This document shows, in pieces, positions 32,600-42,402 of a stretch of DNA of 64,000 nt. Every line of letters starts with the position of its first letter. Within the stretch, counting starts at the first letter, position 1. The notes beneath the pieces are model-generated. The model did not search any database and had not been told where the DNA came from. It was given only the letters and a program-made list of their open reading frames with translations. The DNA is from Athripsodes cinereus (taxonomy: Eukaryota > Arthropoda > Insecta > Trichoptera > Leptoceridae). Location: NCBI GenBank assembly GCA_947579605.1, contig OX388306.1:1054001-1118000 (forward strand), read 5' to 3'. Made by a program: the position numbers and the translations under genes.

Positions 32600-33357
32600 A
32601 CAATTTATATTTGGCGCCGTTTAATGATCCGTGACCATCTCAAGGGCGCCATGACTTTTCTTGAAAAGCAGTGTTTTCAGCTTACTCCTGAACGTTGCAG
32701 TGGGCTGGTTCTTTCTTAAATCCGCTGGTAATCGGTTCCAGGCAGTTGGCCCCGCAACGCTAAAGCTCCACTCTGCGAATTTGGAAGTGTTTGCCCTGTT
32801 GGGCTCCACAAGCTTGTTTACAGCGGTGGAAGCTGATCGCAGTGGTCGCCTCAGAGTTTCGTCCAGGGGACATAGCTTAGCGAGGCATAGAGGTGCTGTG
32901 CCGTTCAAGGCTTTGTGGACCGTGAGGCACAGCTTGAACTCTACTCTCTCTGGGACTCTAAGCCAGTGTAGCTCGTTAAGCAGTGGTGTGATGTGGCAGC
33001 GCTTGTTATCTCTATAGATGGTCCTGGCAGCAGCATTAAAGGCCATTTGGAGACGATTCAGAAGGATCTGGGGCAGTCCTGTACATATGATGTTACAATA
33101 GTCTAGACGGGAGACGACGAAGGCAGCGACTAGACTCTTAACCGCGTCTACAGATAAGTGTCTTGATACTAGGTACAGTTGGCGAATATGAAAGAAAGCT
33201 GTGCTCACTGTCTTTGACATTTGAGCCTCCATAGAGAGTGCTCCATCCAGTAGGACGCCGAGAACAGATATGGTGCGCGATGGTGTTATATCAGTGCCGG
33301 AGACAGAGATCGGTTTGGTGTCTAAGAGATGTTGCCGTAATACATAAACACAAAGTG
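32600..33357 (-). pseudogene. CR1/L2-like LINE RT C-terminal part
   Basis: The minus frame is open from about 33351 to 32621. RTISVLGVLLDGALSMEAQM, SKTVSTAFFHIRQLYLVSRH, LVAAFVVSRLDYCNIICTGL, NRLQMAFNAAARTIYRDNKR, CHITPLLNELHWLRVPERVE. The SRLDYCN..GLP, QNAAAR and HITP.L..LHWLPV motifs identify CR1/L2-group LINE proteins just after the RT core. The C-terminus reads AGPTAWNRLPADLR and ends KSHGALEMVTDH. The 3' end has TTTAATGATCCGTGACCATC-complement and a (TTA)n tail at 32580-32597. It is 5' truncated at 33357. Confidence 0.85.
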
Positions 33358-33369
33358 CTATTTAAAGGA

Positions 33370-33468
33370 GATTACGAAGCGCTTCATTGTTGAAGACGCT
33401 GCTGTTTGGGAGAAGTCACGGCGCCCTTGAGATGGTCACGGATCATTAAACAGCGCCACATATTAATA
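33370..33468 (+). repeat. Same LINE, 3' terminal 100 bp in plus orientation
   Basis: GGCGCCCTTGAGATGGTCAC, GGATCATTAAACAGCGCCAC is the exact opposite of the 3' end at 32611-32652. It abuts the minus copy at about 33358, so two 3' ends point outward. Confidence 0.8.
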
Positions 33469-33474
33469 GTCTGA

Positions 33475-33715
33475 TTATTATAATCGCTCTTGCCTTTGAG
33501 TCACGAAATTCCAGGTTCGATTCTTAGCCAGAGCAGATTGAAGAATGATCTATTTCAAATTGTCTTAGATCTGGATATTACATGGTATATGTGTTAAGTG
33601 CATTGTTTATATGTGTATCGTTACGTTAGTACTCATAATACAAGATTCATATCTCACATTGGGACTAGCTATCTGTGTGAATTGTCTATACATGTTATGT
33701 TATATTATGAAATTA
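33475..33715 (+). repeat. SINE-2 copy
   Basis: CGCTCTTGCCTTTGAGTCAC, CCAGGTTCGATTCTTAGCCA (B-box-like at 33514-33524), TTTCAAATTGTCTTAGATCT, TTAGTACTCATAA, GGGACTAGCTATCTGTGTG. It matches 17439-17712; the 5' part of the head is lost. Confidence 0.7.
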
Positions 33716-34348
33716 AAACAAAAAATCACTTATTTGTAATTTTCGTTTAGGTTTTTACTACTCTTAAAAATGTGTGGACGAAAACGTTAAAGAGTCTCAT
33801 AAAATATACGATTAAAAACTTAAAAGTGTTTTTTTAATTCTATATCCTAAAATAATTAAAATAAATTTTCCCACTGAGAACACAAAGGACTAATACCCTT
33901 CGACAGTAAATTTGAAATGGGTCACAATGTGAACGTGGCAGATATAAGAATCAACGTGGCGATCTATTATTCTAGACAATATATAAACAAAGAAAGTTAA
34001 TAACTTTACTATTGCAAAACGTATCGTGGGTGTGTTTATATTGTAAGAACGCTAATCCAATGTGCACAATGCGATTTGTGTCGTAAAACAGAAACAAAGT
34101 AACTTAATGTAATTATTATTTATAGTACCCATGTTACACTATTAAGTTACATTGAATTCCATCAATGTGTCGACAGAATATACAAATACTAGAGATGAAT
34201 GTTTGTATATTCGGTAACTTCATAATAAATTGATATGTGTAGAATGACTCTTGTCACGATCTAAATAGATCTTAATCTTAGTTCTATGATGCGCGAGGTA
34301 ACTATGTAGTCAAAATTACGTGCATGTCAGTCCCGCGATAGCTCAGTA

Positions 34349-34546
34349 GGCCTAGTCAAAACACATTTTAGCGTTACGTTTTCGTTTCGTTTTCGTTCAA
34401 ACGTTGACGACGTTGCAAGAACGCGTCTATTTCCGTAGCTACTTGTGTATTTTAGCTACGAAAATTGATGCGTTCTCGTAACCTCGTCTTGTTTGAACGA
34501 AAACGAAACGAAAACGTAACGCTTAAATGTGTTTTGAATAGGGGCC
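34349..34546 (+). mobile_element. MITE-A copy 2
   Basis: GGCCTAGTCAAAACACATTT, GCGTTACGTTTTCGTTTCG ... ACGCTTAAATGTGTTTTGAA, TAGGGGCC. Fold-back structure as in copy 1. Only CAGA separates it from copy 3. Confidence 0.85.
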
Positions 34547-34550
34547 CAGA

Positions 34551-34749
34551 GGCCTGAGTCAATAACACATTTTCACGTTACGTTTTCGTTGCGTTAACGT
34601 TCGAGTATAGACGAAGTTGCAAGCAAGTTTCAATTTCGTTGCTAAGATACACAATAGTTACGAAAATTTACACTTTGGCGCAACATCGTCTATTTTTGAA
34701 CGCTAACGGAACGAAAATGTGACGTGAAAATGTGTTATTGACTCAGGCC
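34551..34749 (+). mobile_element. MITE-A copy 3 (subfamily B)
   Basis: GGCCTGAGTCAATAACACAT, TTTCACGTTACGTTTTCGTT ... AAAATGTGTTATTGACTCAG, GCC. Same layout as MITE-A but with a distinct terminal sequence, shared with 63666-63864. Confidence 0.9.
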
Positions 34750-34921
34750 ACAGGAGAGTCGTTTTCAACATTCGCATGAGTATTATGGTTGTATTATATG
34801 ACATAACCCCAAGAATGTAACAAAAATTGATGTATACATGAATATTGTTGTTATATTTATAAATTTTTATGTAATATTTCTTTTAATTTTTCAGAAAAAA
34901 AAAACTAATCAGATGTCTGTG

Positions 34922-35096
34922 GGCCTAGTCAAAATACATTTAAGCGTTAACGTTTTCGTTCAAACGCGGACGACGTTGCGAGAACGCGTCAATTTTCGTA
35001 GCTAAAATACACAAGTAGCTCCGAAAATTGACGCGTTCTCGCAACATCGTCTTGTTTGAACGAAAACGTAACGCTTAAATGTGTTTTGACTAGGCC
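34922..35096 (+). mobile_element. MITE-A copy 4
   Basis: GGCCTAGTCAAAATACATTT ... AAATGTGTTTTGACTAGGCC, with the inner arms slightly shortened. Third copy within 750 bp. Confidence 0.88.
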
Positions 35097-35317
35097 TACT
35101 GATGAAAAATTTTAAATTTTAAATATTGTCTAGGATAATTTGGATAATTTTAAATTGAACGATTCCTTAATATTTAAATGTTCATAATTTTTTCATTGGT
35201 TCACTAATCTTCAAAACCACGACTAATTCAACACAGAATTATTATTATTAAAAGGATACCATATTCTACAGGGACCATTACAGCCTTGGCCAATGCGATC
35301 TCAGAGAAGACAAACAT

Positions 35318-35690
35318 TTACAATAGTGTTTCCACTTTCCTTACAAATTCACCGTATGTCATGTAGAATATGTCCACATTCGGGGATATATTATTGAACA
35401 CTCGAATTGCCTTTGCTATTGGTGACTGCGAAAGTGTTTGCCCTGCTTGCAGATGGATAGAACAGCGTGAGTAACTATACGATGTTGGTGTATAAAAGTT
35501 AAACTCACCCAGTACCGTTGGATTACTAATAGTACCATTCACCAATTTGAAAAAATGTGTCGCATAAAAGGCAATAATACGATGCTCCGGCGTGTTATAT
35601 CCAAGACTGCCCATTACAAATGCAGATGGAAATGAAGAATAACTAGCATAACAGTGTTGTTTGCATATCAAAAAATCCGATTTCGGCTCT
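35318..35690 (-). pseudogene. LINE protein C-terminal fragment
   Basis: Open minus frame: YNTPEHRIIAFYATHFFKLV, NGTISNPTVLGEFNFYTPTS, SPIAKAIRVFNNISPNVDIF. This is the HFF.L..G.I..P.LL...FY.P ... P..R....FN....DIF block seen at the C-terminus of many insect jockey/CR1-like LINE proteins. It is 5' truncated; decayed 3' UTR continues down to about 35210. Confidence 0.6.
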
Positions 35691-36024
35691 CACCGGATAA
35701 TCACTATCCGTTCAAATATTATGCGTCTCATCACTAGCAAACACTTACTGAGAACTCTTAAGAATATAAGAGCGTGATATCCAATTCATTGGAAGAGCAA
35801 TATAAAACTGAAATGTATGCATCCATAAAGATATCGACAATACATTGTAAAAATACTTATTGTCGTACAAGGTCACTTCGTTATGGGGAAACCGTAAGGA
35901 TACAATAAAAAATAAATAAAATCCATTTATTTATGTGAAAAAGGGGGTGAAAGAAAGCGTAAACGTCAGAGAATTACGCAGTTTGACCACGCGAATTATA
36001 ATGTTCTCAAGGATGGCTACGTAT

Positions 36025-36165
36025 TTATAGATTGGTTGGAATATATCGCTTCTGCGATAAACTCGCAAATTGCACAATTTCATTTGTTTGTATCACATTA
36101 TTTTATAACTAGATGTAATTATGTATTCTTCTAATTGTGCAATAAAGTTTATTATTATTATTATT
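36025..36165 (+). repeat. LINE 3' UTR (TTGGAA..AATAAAG type)
   Basis: GATTGGTTGGAATATATCGC, TTCTGCGATAAACTCGC, AATTGTGCAATAAAGTTTAT and a (TTA)n tail. It is a typical 3' end with a polyadenylation signal. Confidence 0.75.
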
Positions 36166-36189
36166 TACTGAATGAGAGAAATCAGCGTG

Positions 36190-36267
36190 CATGAATGTCA
36201 AGAAAGCGAAAAAAGTATGATTATCATGGTATTCCGTTCTCTCTGCCTAGCCCGCTTGGGATGGGAC
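36190..36267 (+). pseudogene. LINE-A 3' end, split by a hAT element
   Basis: AAGAAAGCGAAAAAAGTATG and TTCCGTTCTCTCTGCCTAGC match the LINE-A end (VEEAKEVC..WRSVLSAYPTW). The tail resumes after the hAT element at 37383 (GATGGGACATCAGGG). Confidence 0.75.
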
Positions 36268-37382
36268 TAGGGTTGCCACCTTTTTTTTCTGCAGATAAAG
36301 TACATTGGTCATTATAGGCAAGAAAAAAAAAGTACGTAGTATCAAAATAAAGTACAATTTATTTTTCTTTATTTTTATGTTTAAAAACATGTTTTTATTT
36401 CGAAATTACGTTTCTAGGTGTATGTAGAGCAGGGATGCACAGACTTATAGGGAACAGGGGCCACTCGGGAAGGTTTTGAGCTATAGTATTCGTTTATAAA
36501 AAAGCATATTTCAAAAAAAAAAATCGAAATCGGGGGTGTGTTTGGCAGACAATGCACGAGAATCCTACGATTTTTCAAATACTTTTTTTTTTTAATATAC
36601 TTAACTAAAAGTTAGATAGTTATTAAAAATATTAGTGTAATAAACTGTATTTTTTCGGGTTATTTTTCACAGATCATGGTTTCAAAAATATTTTTTTTAC
36701 AAATTTTTTGATAAAATTTCTCATATTTTGAAACCAAAAATCACCACAGGAACTCGATATTTTGTTTATTTAAAGAAACCTAGTATTTATATGCTTGATA
36801 AGATGAATAAAAAAATAAAATTATAGTTTACAAATAATTTGTATTTTGATATAACAAAGATTACCTAAATAAATCTCGTCAGTCAGCTATTTAGTTTTAT
36901 TAAGATAAAAAAAAAACTAATATTGGTAGGTAATAAATATTAGATTTTTTATTTTATCAATTCCAAATGTTCGTTAGAATCAACAAGTTTAGAGATTTAT
37001 CCACCAAATTTGTATAAAATTGATTATTACAACGTTTTTGCCAGAGAGCGCTCGTAACGTAATGCACTCAAACCGCTTTGCACAAAACAAACAATAAATT
37101 GTGACAATGACACTGACATTGTTGACATTTGAGGTTGGGTTGCGTTCAGAAGTGCTTAAGAGATGTGGCGCTGGCGAGTGGCGACGTCGATTCAGCACCA
37201 ATAAAATTGATAAATTTCGTTTAACGAAAAAATACTTACGACTAAACTTTACAAAATCCCAAAGAAATCAAATCATGCGAAATAAAGTATTTTCGCGTAC
37301 TTTATTTTTCTCATAAAGTATAAAGTACGATTACCTGAAATAACGTACAATACTTTATAATAAAGTACGGGTGGCAACCCTA
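36268..37382 (+). mobile_element. hAT-type non-autonomous transposon, 1115 bp, with 8-bp TSD
   Basis: The ends TAGGGTTGCCACC and GGTGGCAACCCTA are exact inverted repeats. GATGGGAC is duplicated on both sides (36260-36267 and 37383-37390). Subterminal AAAGTAC words cluster at both ends. There is no transposase. The middle (36425-37060) is a reversed copy of the 58830-59534 MITE. Confidence 0.93.
36425..37060 (-). mobile_element. Diverged copy of the 58830-59534 MITE, nested in hAT
   Basis: Shared blocks in reverse orientation: TTCGTTTATAAAAAAGCATA, GGGGGTGTGTTTGGCAGACA, ACAAATAATTTGTATTTTGA, ATGTTCGTTAGAATCAACAA. The GGGCCC ends of the intact copy are not preserved. Confidence 0.7.
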
Positions 37383-37540
37383 GATGGGACATCAGGGTAA
37401 AGTAAAGCTAAATTTAGATTTTGTTAAATGGACATAAAGGAAATAAGAATAAATGGAATGAAGTTCATAAAAATAAAGAGTAAAAAATAAAGAGCTATAT
37501 TTGTGTTCATAAAATGTAACATTGTGCAAAATCTAATCGT

Positions 37541-37748
37541 TTAATGCGTCTTAACGCTATTTGTAGGCGTCCTAACGCTCTTTGTACGCGTCCTAACGCT
37601 CTTTGTAGGCGTCCTAACGCTCACTGTATGCGTTCTAACGCTCTTTGTATGCGTTCTTACGCTCTTTGCAGGCGTCCTAACGCTCTTTGTAGGCGTCCTA
37701 ACGCTCTTTGTAGGCGTCCTAATGCTCTTTGTAAGCGTCAGGACGCCT
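37541..37748 (+). repeat. 21-bp minisatellite encoding RRPNALC heptads
   Basis: About ten units of CCTAACGCTCTTTGTAGGCG(T). Because 21 bp is seven codons, the plus frame 37544-37768 stays open and reads RRPNALC repeatedly, with CMRSNAL and CTRPNAL variants. No surrounding gene structure supports translation. Confidence 0.9.
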
Positions 37749-37862
37749 TTCTCACTTCCTCCGACTAGATGTTGTACAATGTAGATTGTGAATACATGGC
37801 TTTCCGGTGGAGATGTCTGATTGATTTTGTCATCTGCGGATAAAGCACTATAGTCAATATTC

Positions 37863-38080
37863 TTAACTATTTATTCACAGTCGGTGTTTAGGTTGTAGAA
37901 TTTCATAATGAAATGAATAAATCAAATGCTTTATTCAACTATTCGACTTATTCACGAGAGATACGTCTTTCGTCTTGGTAGGACATTGTCAAACAATCGA
38001 GAGTATAGGTTTTTAGATTGACAATATCCTAACAAAGCGAATGACGTCTCTCTCGTGAATAAATCGAATAGTAGTATAAA
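37863..38080 (+). mobile_element. Inverted-repeat element, copy 1
   Basis: A TCGGTGTTTAGGTTGTAGAA leader, then arms ACTATTCGACTTATTCACGA, GAGA.ACGTC.TTCGTCTTG, GGACATTGTC mirrored at 38020-38066. The paired copy is at 47580-47820. Confidence 0.75.
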
Positions 38081-38161
38081 AAATCGTTTTTATTTCTAAA
38101 CTATAAATGATATTATTATTTTAATGTTTTGATGAAAAATATTGGTTGCTTTTCTCTATAG

Positions 38162-38292
38162 GAAAACAGCCACCCTATTGATATGCCCATTAATGAAGGC
38201 TGCAGTAGTCATGAAGATCTGACTCTAGGTAACAATAAGGAGAAGCCTGTCGCTACCTACTGGAATGGAAAGATTTTGGCCGGACAAAGAAA
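38162..38292 (+). CDS. Orphan exon-like ORF, antisense in the Pde11 intron
   Basis: 131 bp bounded by a good acceptor (ttgcttttctctatag, with a pyrimidine-rich tract) and donor (gtgagt). Only one of three frames is open: ENSHPIDMPINEGCSSHEDL, TLGNNKEKPVATYWNGKILA, GQR plus two bases. Composition is balanced and unlike the AT-rich flanks. I do not recognise the product. It could be an exon of a gene nested on the opposite strand, an exon carried by a transposon, or chance. No partner exon was identified. Confidence 0.4.
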
Positions 38293-39451
38293 GTGAGTTT
38301 TTCTCTAAACAAGTTTTAGTAATGTCTATATCTCTCATAGTTGTGTTAAATTTGTCCTAATTATGTTCTTGGGAACATCTGAATAAATCGACCACCAATA
38401 AGCACAATTGTGCTAACTTTATTAAATCTAACAAATCCTGAAAACAAGGATATGATTAGAAAAGGGTATAAGGGTTTTTAGAAATATAAAAATTGATGGA
38501 ATACCGCATTTTTTGTCAATTAAGATCCATCATTCTGATTAACTGAGAGGGTAATCAATCTTGTCAGGAATTCATAAAAATACGAGCATAAAACATAACA
38601 TTAAAGTTTATTAATTAAGTAATATATGTAGAAATCCTTCCCACGCATTCTGGATCAAAAATAAATGTAGTAAATTGTTTTGAGAATATTAAGCATGAAA
38701 AAAGAAAAAACAATATTGAGCAATCTATGCTTAATCTCATTATTTTAACTGAACACCTTTTTTCTTCTGTTTCGAGAGACAAATTGGCACATATCTATTG
38801 TGGTGTATGTAATCTAATAAATCGTGTTTTGTGCTATCTTCATTATATGAGAACTTTTTATTTAAATAGCGATGCTAGCGCCATAGTGCTTGTTCTATAA
38901 TATGAATAAACTATACGATCCTAGCGCCAAAGTATTGTACATAAACTATGCGACAGTAGCGACATTGTGGCAGGACTTTGAGATGAAAGTAATGAAAACT
39001 ATTTTGTATTTCAACGGCCATGATACAATAAAGACAGTACAGTATCTTTCACAAAGGGATTATTGACATTTCCAATAATGTTTCGATATGTGCGGTATTT
39101 ATCTACTACGTACTAGATTGACAGACTTTAAACGAAACGTTATCTAATCGAAATATGTACGTAAAGATTGTATGTAATTTCCCTCTGGAATTCACAGATA
39201 AACGAAATGAAAACCAAAAAAATAAAATAAAACGCGCTATTGTAATTGCTAATTTTAAACACTGCTCCGTTCATAAATATTTTACGTCATGTGTTTTTCT
39301 CCTGAAGATGCAACAGTAATCCCGGTAATAGAGGTTTAAAAGATGACAAAAAGATATGGATATTTGAAATCATTTTTTGAAGATTTCTCAGAGTTTTGAA
39401 AGGGTTAATAAACAAAAATTGGTACTAAATTATTAAAAATAAAATACTCAT

Positions 39452-39520
39452 AGTTAGCCTGAAGGTGAGAGCGGAAGCTCTTAAAAGCCAGCTCCGTATT
39501 TAAGTCACAGTGAAATTGCT
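39452..39520 (+). repeat. Recurrent CCTGA..GAGAGC motif element
   Basis: GCCTGAAGGTGAGAGCGGAA, GCTCTTAAAAGCCAGCTCCG, TAAGTCACAGTGAAATTGC. Related to 18955 and 50476-50560. Confidence 0.4.
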
Positions 39521-39534
39521 TACTGTAACTTTTT

Positions 39535-39702
39535 TTTAAAGATATATCTGGGCTTTGTTATAAACCCAAATACAACCTTACACACCTTTCACAGTAAGCT
39601 AAAAGCTTGTGTTATGAAAGGGGAGTTTGCCGGCACCTGGTATCGAACCACGGACCCCTTGTTCACGAGGCCGAGACTCTACCTCCAGGCTACCGACGAA
39701 CT
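39535..39702 (-). repeat. SINE-1 tRNA-like head and 5' body
   Basis: Minus: TTCGTCGGTAGCCTGGAGGT, AGAGTCTCGGCCTCGTGAAC, GTGGTTCGATACCAGGTGCC. The A-box-like TAGCCTGGAGG and B-box GGTTCGATACC (39639-39649) mark a tRNA-derived head. The body GTGAAAGGTGTGTAAGGTTG follows. Confidence 0.85.
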
Positions 39703-39869
39703 AATTGTTTAATTTTTTATTAATTTAATATGAACTTTCACCAAGTACAGGAAGTCGGCTGTCAACATTAATCAAATGAAGGTACATAGAAATTAAGTAA
39801 CGGAGAGTTATGTAAATGCTAGAATTACTATATATTTGCAATGAATAAATTATATATACCTAATAATGA

Positions 39870-40185
39870 AGGAATTCGCTCCACAACAAACCAACCTTTC
39901 GTCACAAGTGAGATCAGATATCGAATATTGGCATGGATTGGCCACGTTGTTAGATCCGGAAAAGAAAGGTCAACTAAAGGTATTCTGCAGGGTATATCCG
40001 AGGGCAGAAGACCATTAGGCAGACCATGACAAAGATTATTAGATAATATCAACCGAGATCTAGAGGAGCTAAATGCTAAAGACGCCTGGCAATCCATTGT
40101 TTAAGATAGAAAGGATTGAAGATCTATTGTTTTGGAGGCAAAGCTTCTACAAGGGCTCTACGGCCATCAAAAGTAAGTAAGTTAT
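39870..40185 (+). pseudogene. LINE protein C-terminal fragment
   Basis: TSEIRYRILAWIGHVVRSGK, ERSTKGILQGISEGRRPLGR, P, stop, QRLLDNINRDLEELNAKDAW, DRKDWRSIVLEAKLLQGLYG. RTE-like post-RT region (W.GH..R......K..LQG...G.R..GRP) with two stops. A second piece of this family is at 1815. Confidence 0.7.
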
Positions 40186-40197
40186 TTGTATATATAT

Positions 40198-40230
<33 letters not shown>
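40198..40230 (+). repeat. (CA)n microsatellite
   Basis: About 14 uninterrupted CA units after a short TA/CA run. Confidence 0.95.
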
Positions 40231-40232
<2 letters not shown>

Positions 40233-40552
40233 ATTTTAAGAAAGAAAATAACAAATATATAAAAGGTACGCTACGTATTATGTAACATGACTATATTTGC
40301 TGATTGTACAGAGTTACTTTATTAAAACTGTACAGGAAAAACAACAAAAATCCATTAACAATTGTGACAGCAAATGTGATATTCGCGTACCTTTTTATAA
40401 GAATAATACGGGAATATTTTCCTTTTTTCCATTATACTAAATAATTAAATAAATAAGATAGGTACATGTTTTGTTATTTTTAACATATTTCAATGAGATA
40501 CTTAAGCACTGCGAATTCAATTTTTGTATACAAAAAATTTCTGCTATAATAT

Positions 40553-40657
40553 ACTATATCCTCACGCTGTATCACAAGTGGGGTAGGCAGAGAGAATGGT
40601 ACGCTATATAGATCAATCCTTACATATTTCTTTCGCTTCTTTTGCATTCATGCGGTT
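40553..40657 (-). pseudogene. LINE-A 3' end scrap
   Basis: Minus: GCGTACCATTCTCTCTGCCT, ACCCCACTTGTGATACAGCG, TGAGGATATAG. It is the LINE-A terminus only. Confidence 0.75.
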
Positions 40658-40694
40658 GATATTTTCCGTCAATTGGCAACTGACGGAAAATATC
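40658..40694. repeat. Perfect 14-bp inverted repeat
   Basis: GATATTTTCCGTCA, 9-nt spacer, TGACGGAAAATATC, exactly at the broken edge of the LINE-A scrap. Confidence 0.8.
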
Positions 40695-40829
40695 TTATAA
40701 GAAGAGTAACTTATTTTTATTTTTTTTTAATTGCAGGTTCTCCATGGTCTTAAAAATGTATGACATTATAAATTTAGTCGTTGACTATACCACCTGAGTA
40801 ACATGGCAATAAAGCTCAACGTATCTAGA

Positions 40830-41050
40830 TTACCGGCAAGAGACCAAGAGGGAGGCCAAAGCTCAGATGGCGTGAAGTAGTGAGACAAGACATGCAGAAC
40901 TGGGATATTTCCCATGAGGATGTGCTCGATAGAACCAAGTGGAGAAACAAGACAAAAAAAACAGACCCCACCACCATGTGGGACTAATAATTGCCCAAGG
41001 AGAAGAAGAAGTTGACCGACCGCTTGGTAAATCAAAGAAGTTTTTGTTCT
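40830..41050 (+). pseudogene. LINE protein C-terminal scrap
   Basis: GKRPRGRPKLRWREVVRQDM, QNWDISHEDVLDRTKWRNKT, KKTDPTTMWD, stop. This is the GRP..RW...V..D.........A.DR..WR...R..DPT ending of RTE-like LINE proteins. Confidence 0.7.
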
Positions 41051-42047
41051 GCTCATGAAATTTTAGAAAGATCGTACATTTGGAAGTACAAAGTACCTAG
41101 TAAACTAATCAAAGTTTCTCGGTAATGGAACCACAAAGTCGCCACGTATAAAAGTGTTAGCAGGAGTATAACGTGAACTGCAAATATGTTGTGGAAACAA
41201 TGTGTAACTTTTTATCTGTTCCGACTTACAACAATGTCAGTTATGTTATTACATAATTTAACAGAATGCAGTACGTAAAACAACATAATTTTAAAACAGT
41301 AATAACAATATTATAATTTAGAACAAACACTGTTTTATCAAGCATTCGTACCACAAATACAGTAATTATCATACCTTGTAAAAATACTCGATCAAATAGT
41401 TATGTATAGTCAAATAGATGGATTCCGCGAAAGTCAAATTAAATTTCGTATAAATAATAGAAAATATGATAAATATATGAGTTAGTTTGTTAAAATAAAT
41501 GTAGGTATGTTTGGTTTATACATATTTAGAATGAAATCTTAGATCACTTAAGGGCGTTTCTGGATTATAAATTTGTGTGTATGGTGGTATTTACGGAGAA
41601 AAATGTTACTGACAATGACGATTACGAAATTTCATTTATTTCACACCATCTTAAGTTAAATCTTTAAGGGTTTTCTCAAAAGTCTTTTATAAATGTTTTA
41701 ATATTATTTGTTTGGTATTAAAAGTTCATAAATAAATATTCCGTAAAAATATTACTTATAATATTTACAATATTTTCACAAGGAATATCTTCCTTTAATT
41801 GATGCATAATTATTCTTTGAGTACACAGAGCTGAGTTTGAAGTAAGTTAATTAATATTATTATTGATTAACAACGACGTGAGTGAAACACTTAGGTGGCT
41901 GGCAAATGATTGAAAGACTCGGCAATTAACACAAATTAACAATGATTGACATCTGCGAGTAAAGAAAATAGTGTAAATAACCACACGTTAGAATCAATTT
42001 GAGAGAAATAAGATTATTTGCACTATGAAATTTTAATTATTGTTATA
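41051..42047. other. Unannotated intronic stretch
   Basis: I see nothing supportable in it. Confidence 0.4.
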
Positions 42048-42365
42048 TACATACATACCATCACGCCGCTTCCCTTGCGGGGTAGGCCGCAAGGATCGAG
42101 CGCCACTTCCTTCTATCCTTGCATACATCTTTCGCTTCCGTCACTATCATGCAATTCTTATCTTCTTGGTCATTCTGTCCTCATTCATTCTTTCCACATG
42201 CCTAAGCCATCGTAACTTATTTATATTCATCCTTGTAACTACATCAACTTTCATTCCACATTCCTTTTGTATATCACTGTTACACACACGATCTCTCAGA
42301 CTTTTACCACACATCCTTCTCAACGATCTCATTTCTACTGCATTTATCCCACTTTCATCCTTCAT
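42048..42365 (-). pseudogene. LINE-A C-terminus, internally deleted
   Basis: Minus: MKDESGINAVEMRSLRRMCG, KSLRDRVCNSDIQKECGMKV, NINKLRWLRHVERMNEDRMT, then a jump over the DHVDQIL block to the tail ACGGAAGCGAAAGATGTATG, CGGCGTGATGGTA. It is closer to a related subfamily (DIQKECG) than the other copies. Confidence 0.75.
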
Positions 42366-42402
42366 TATTTTTATATCTTTTATACTTTGTTTTTCTAACT
42401 GA

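Noticed and set aside
35318..35671. Possible host membrane protein
   Set aside because: The HFF..NG.I..P block and FN....DIF ending fit the C-terminus of LINE proteins better.
37541..37768. Short protein gene with heptad repeats
   Set aside because: The frame is explained by the 21-bp period; no splice, promoter or flanking coding support.
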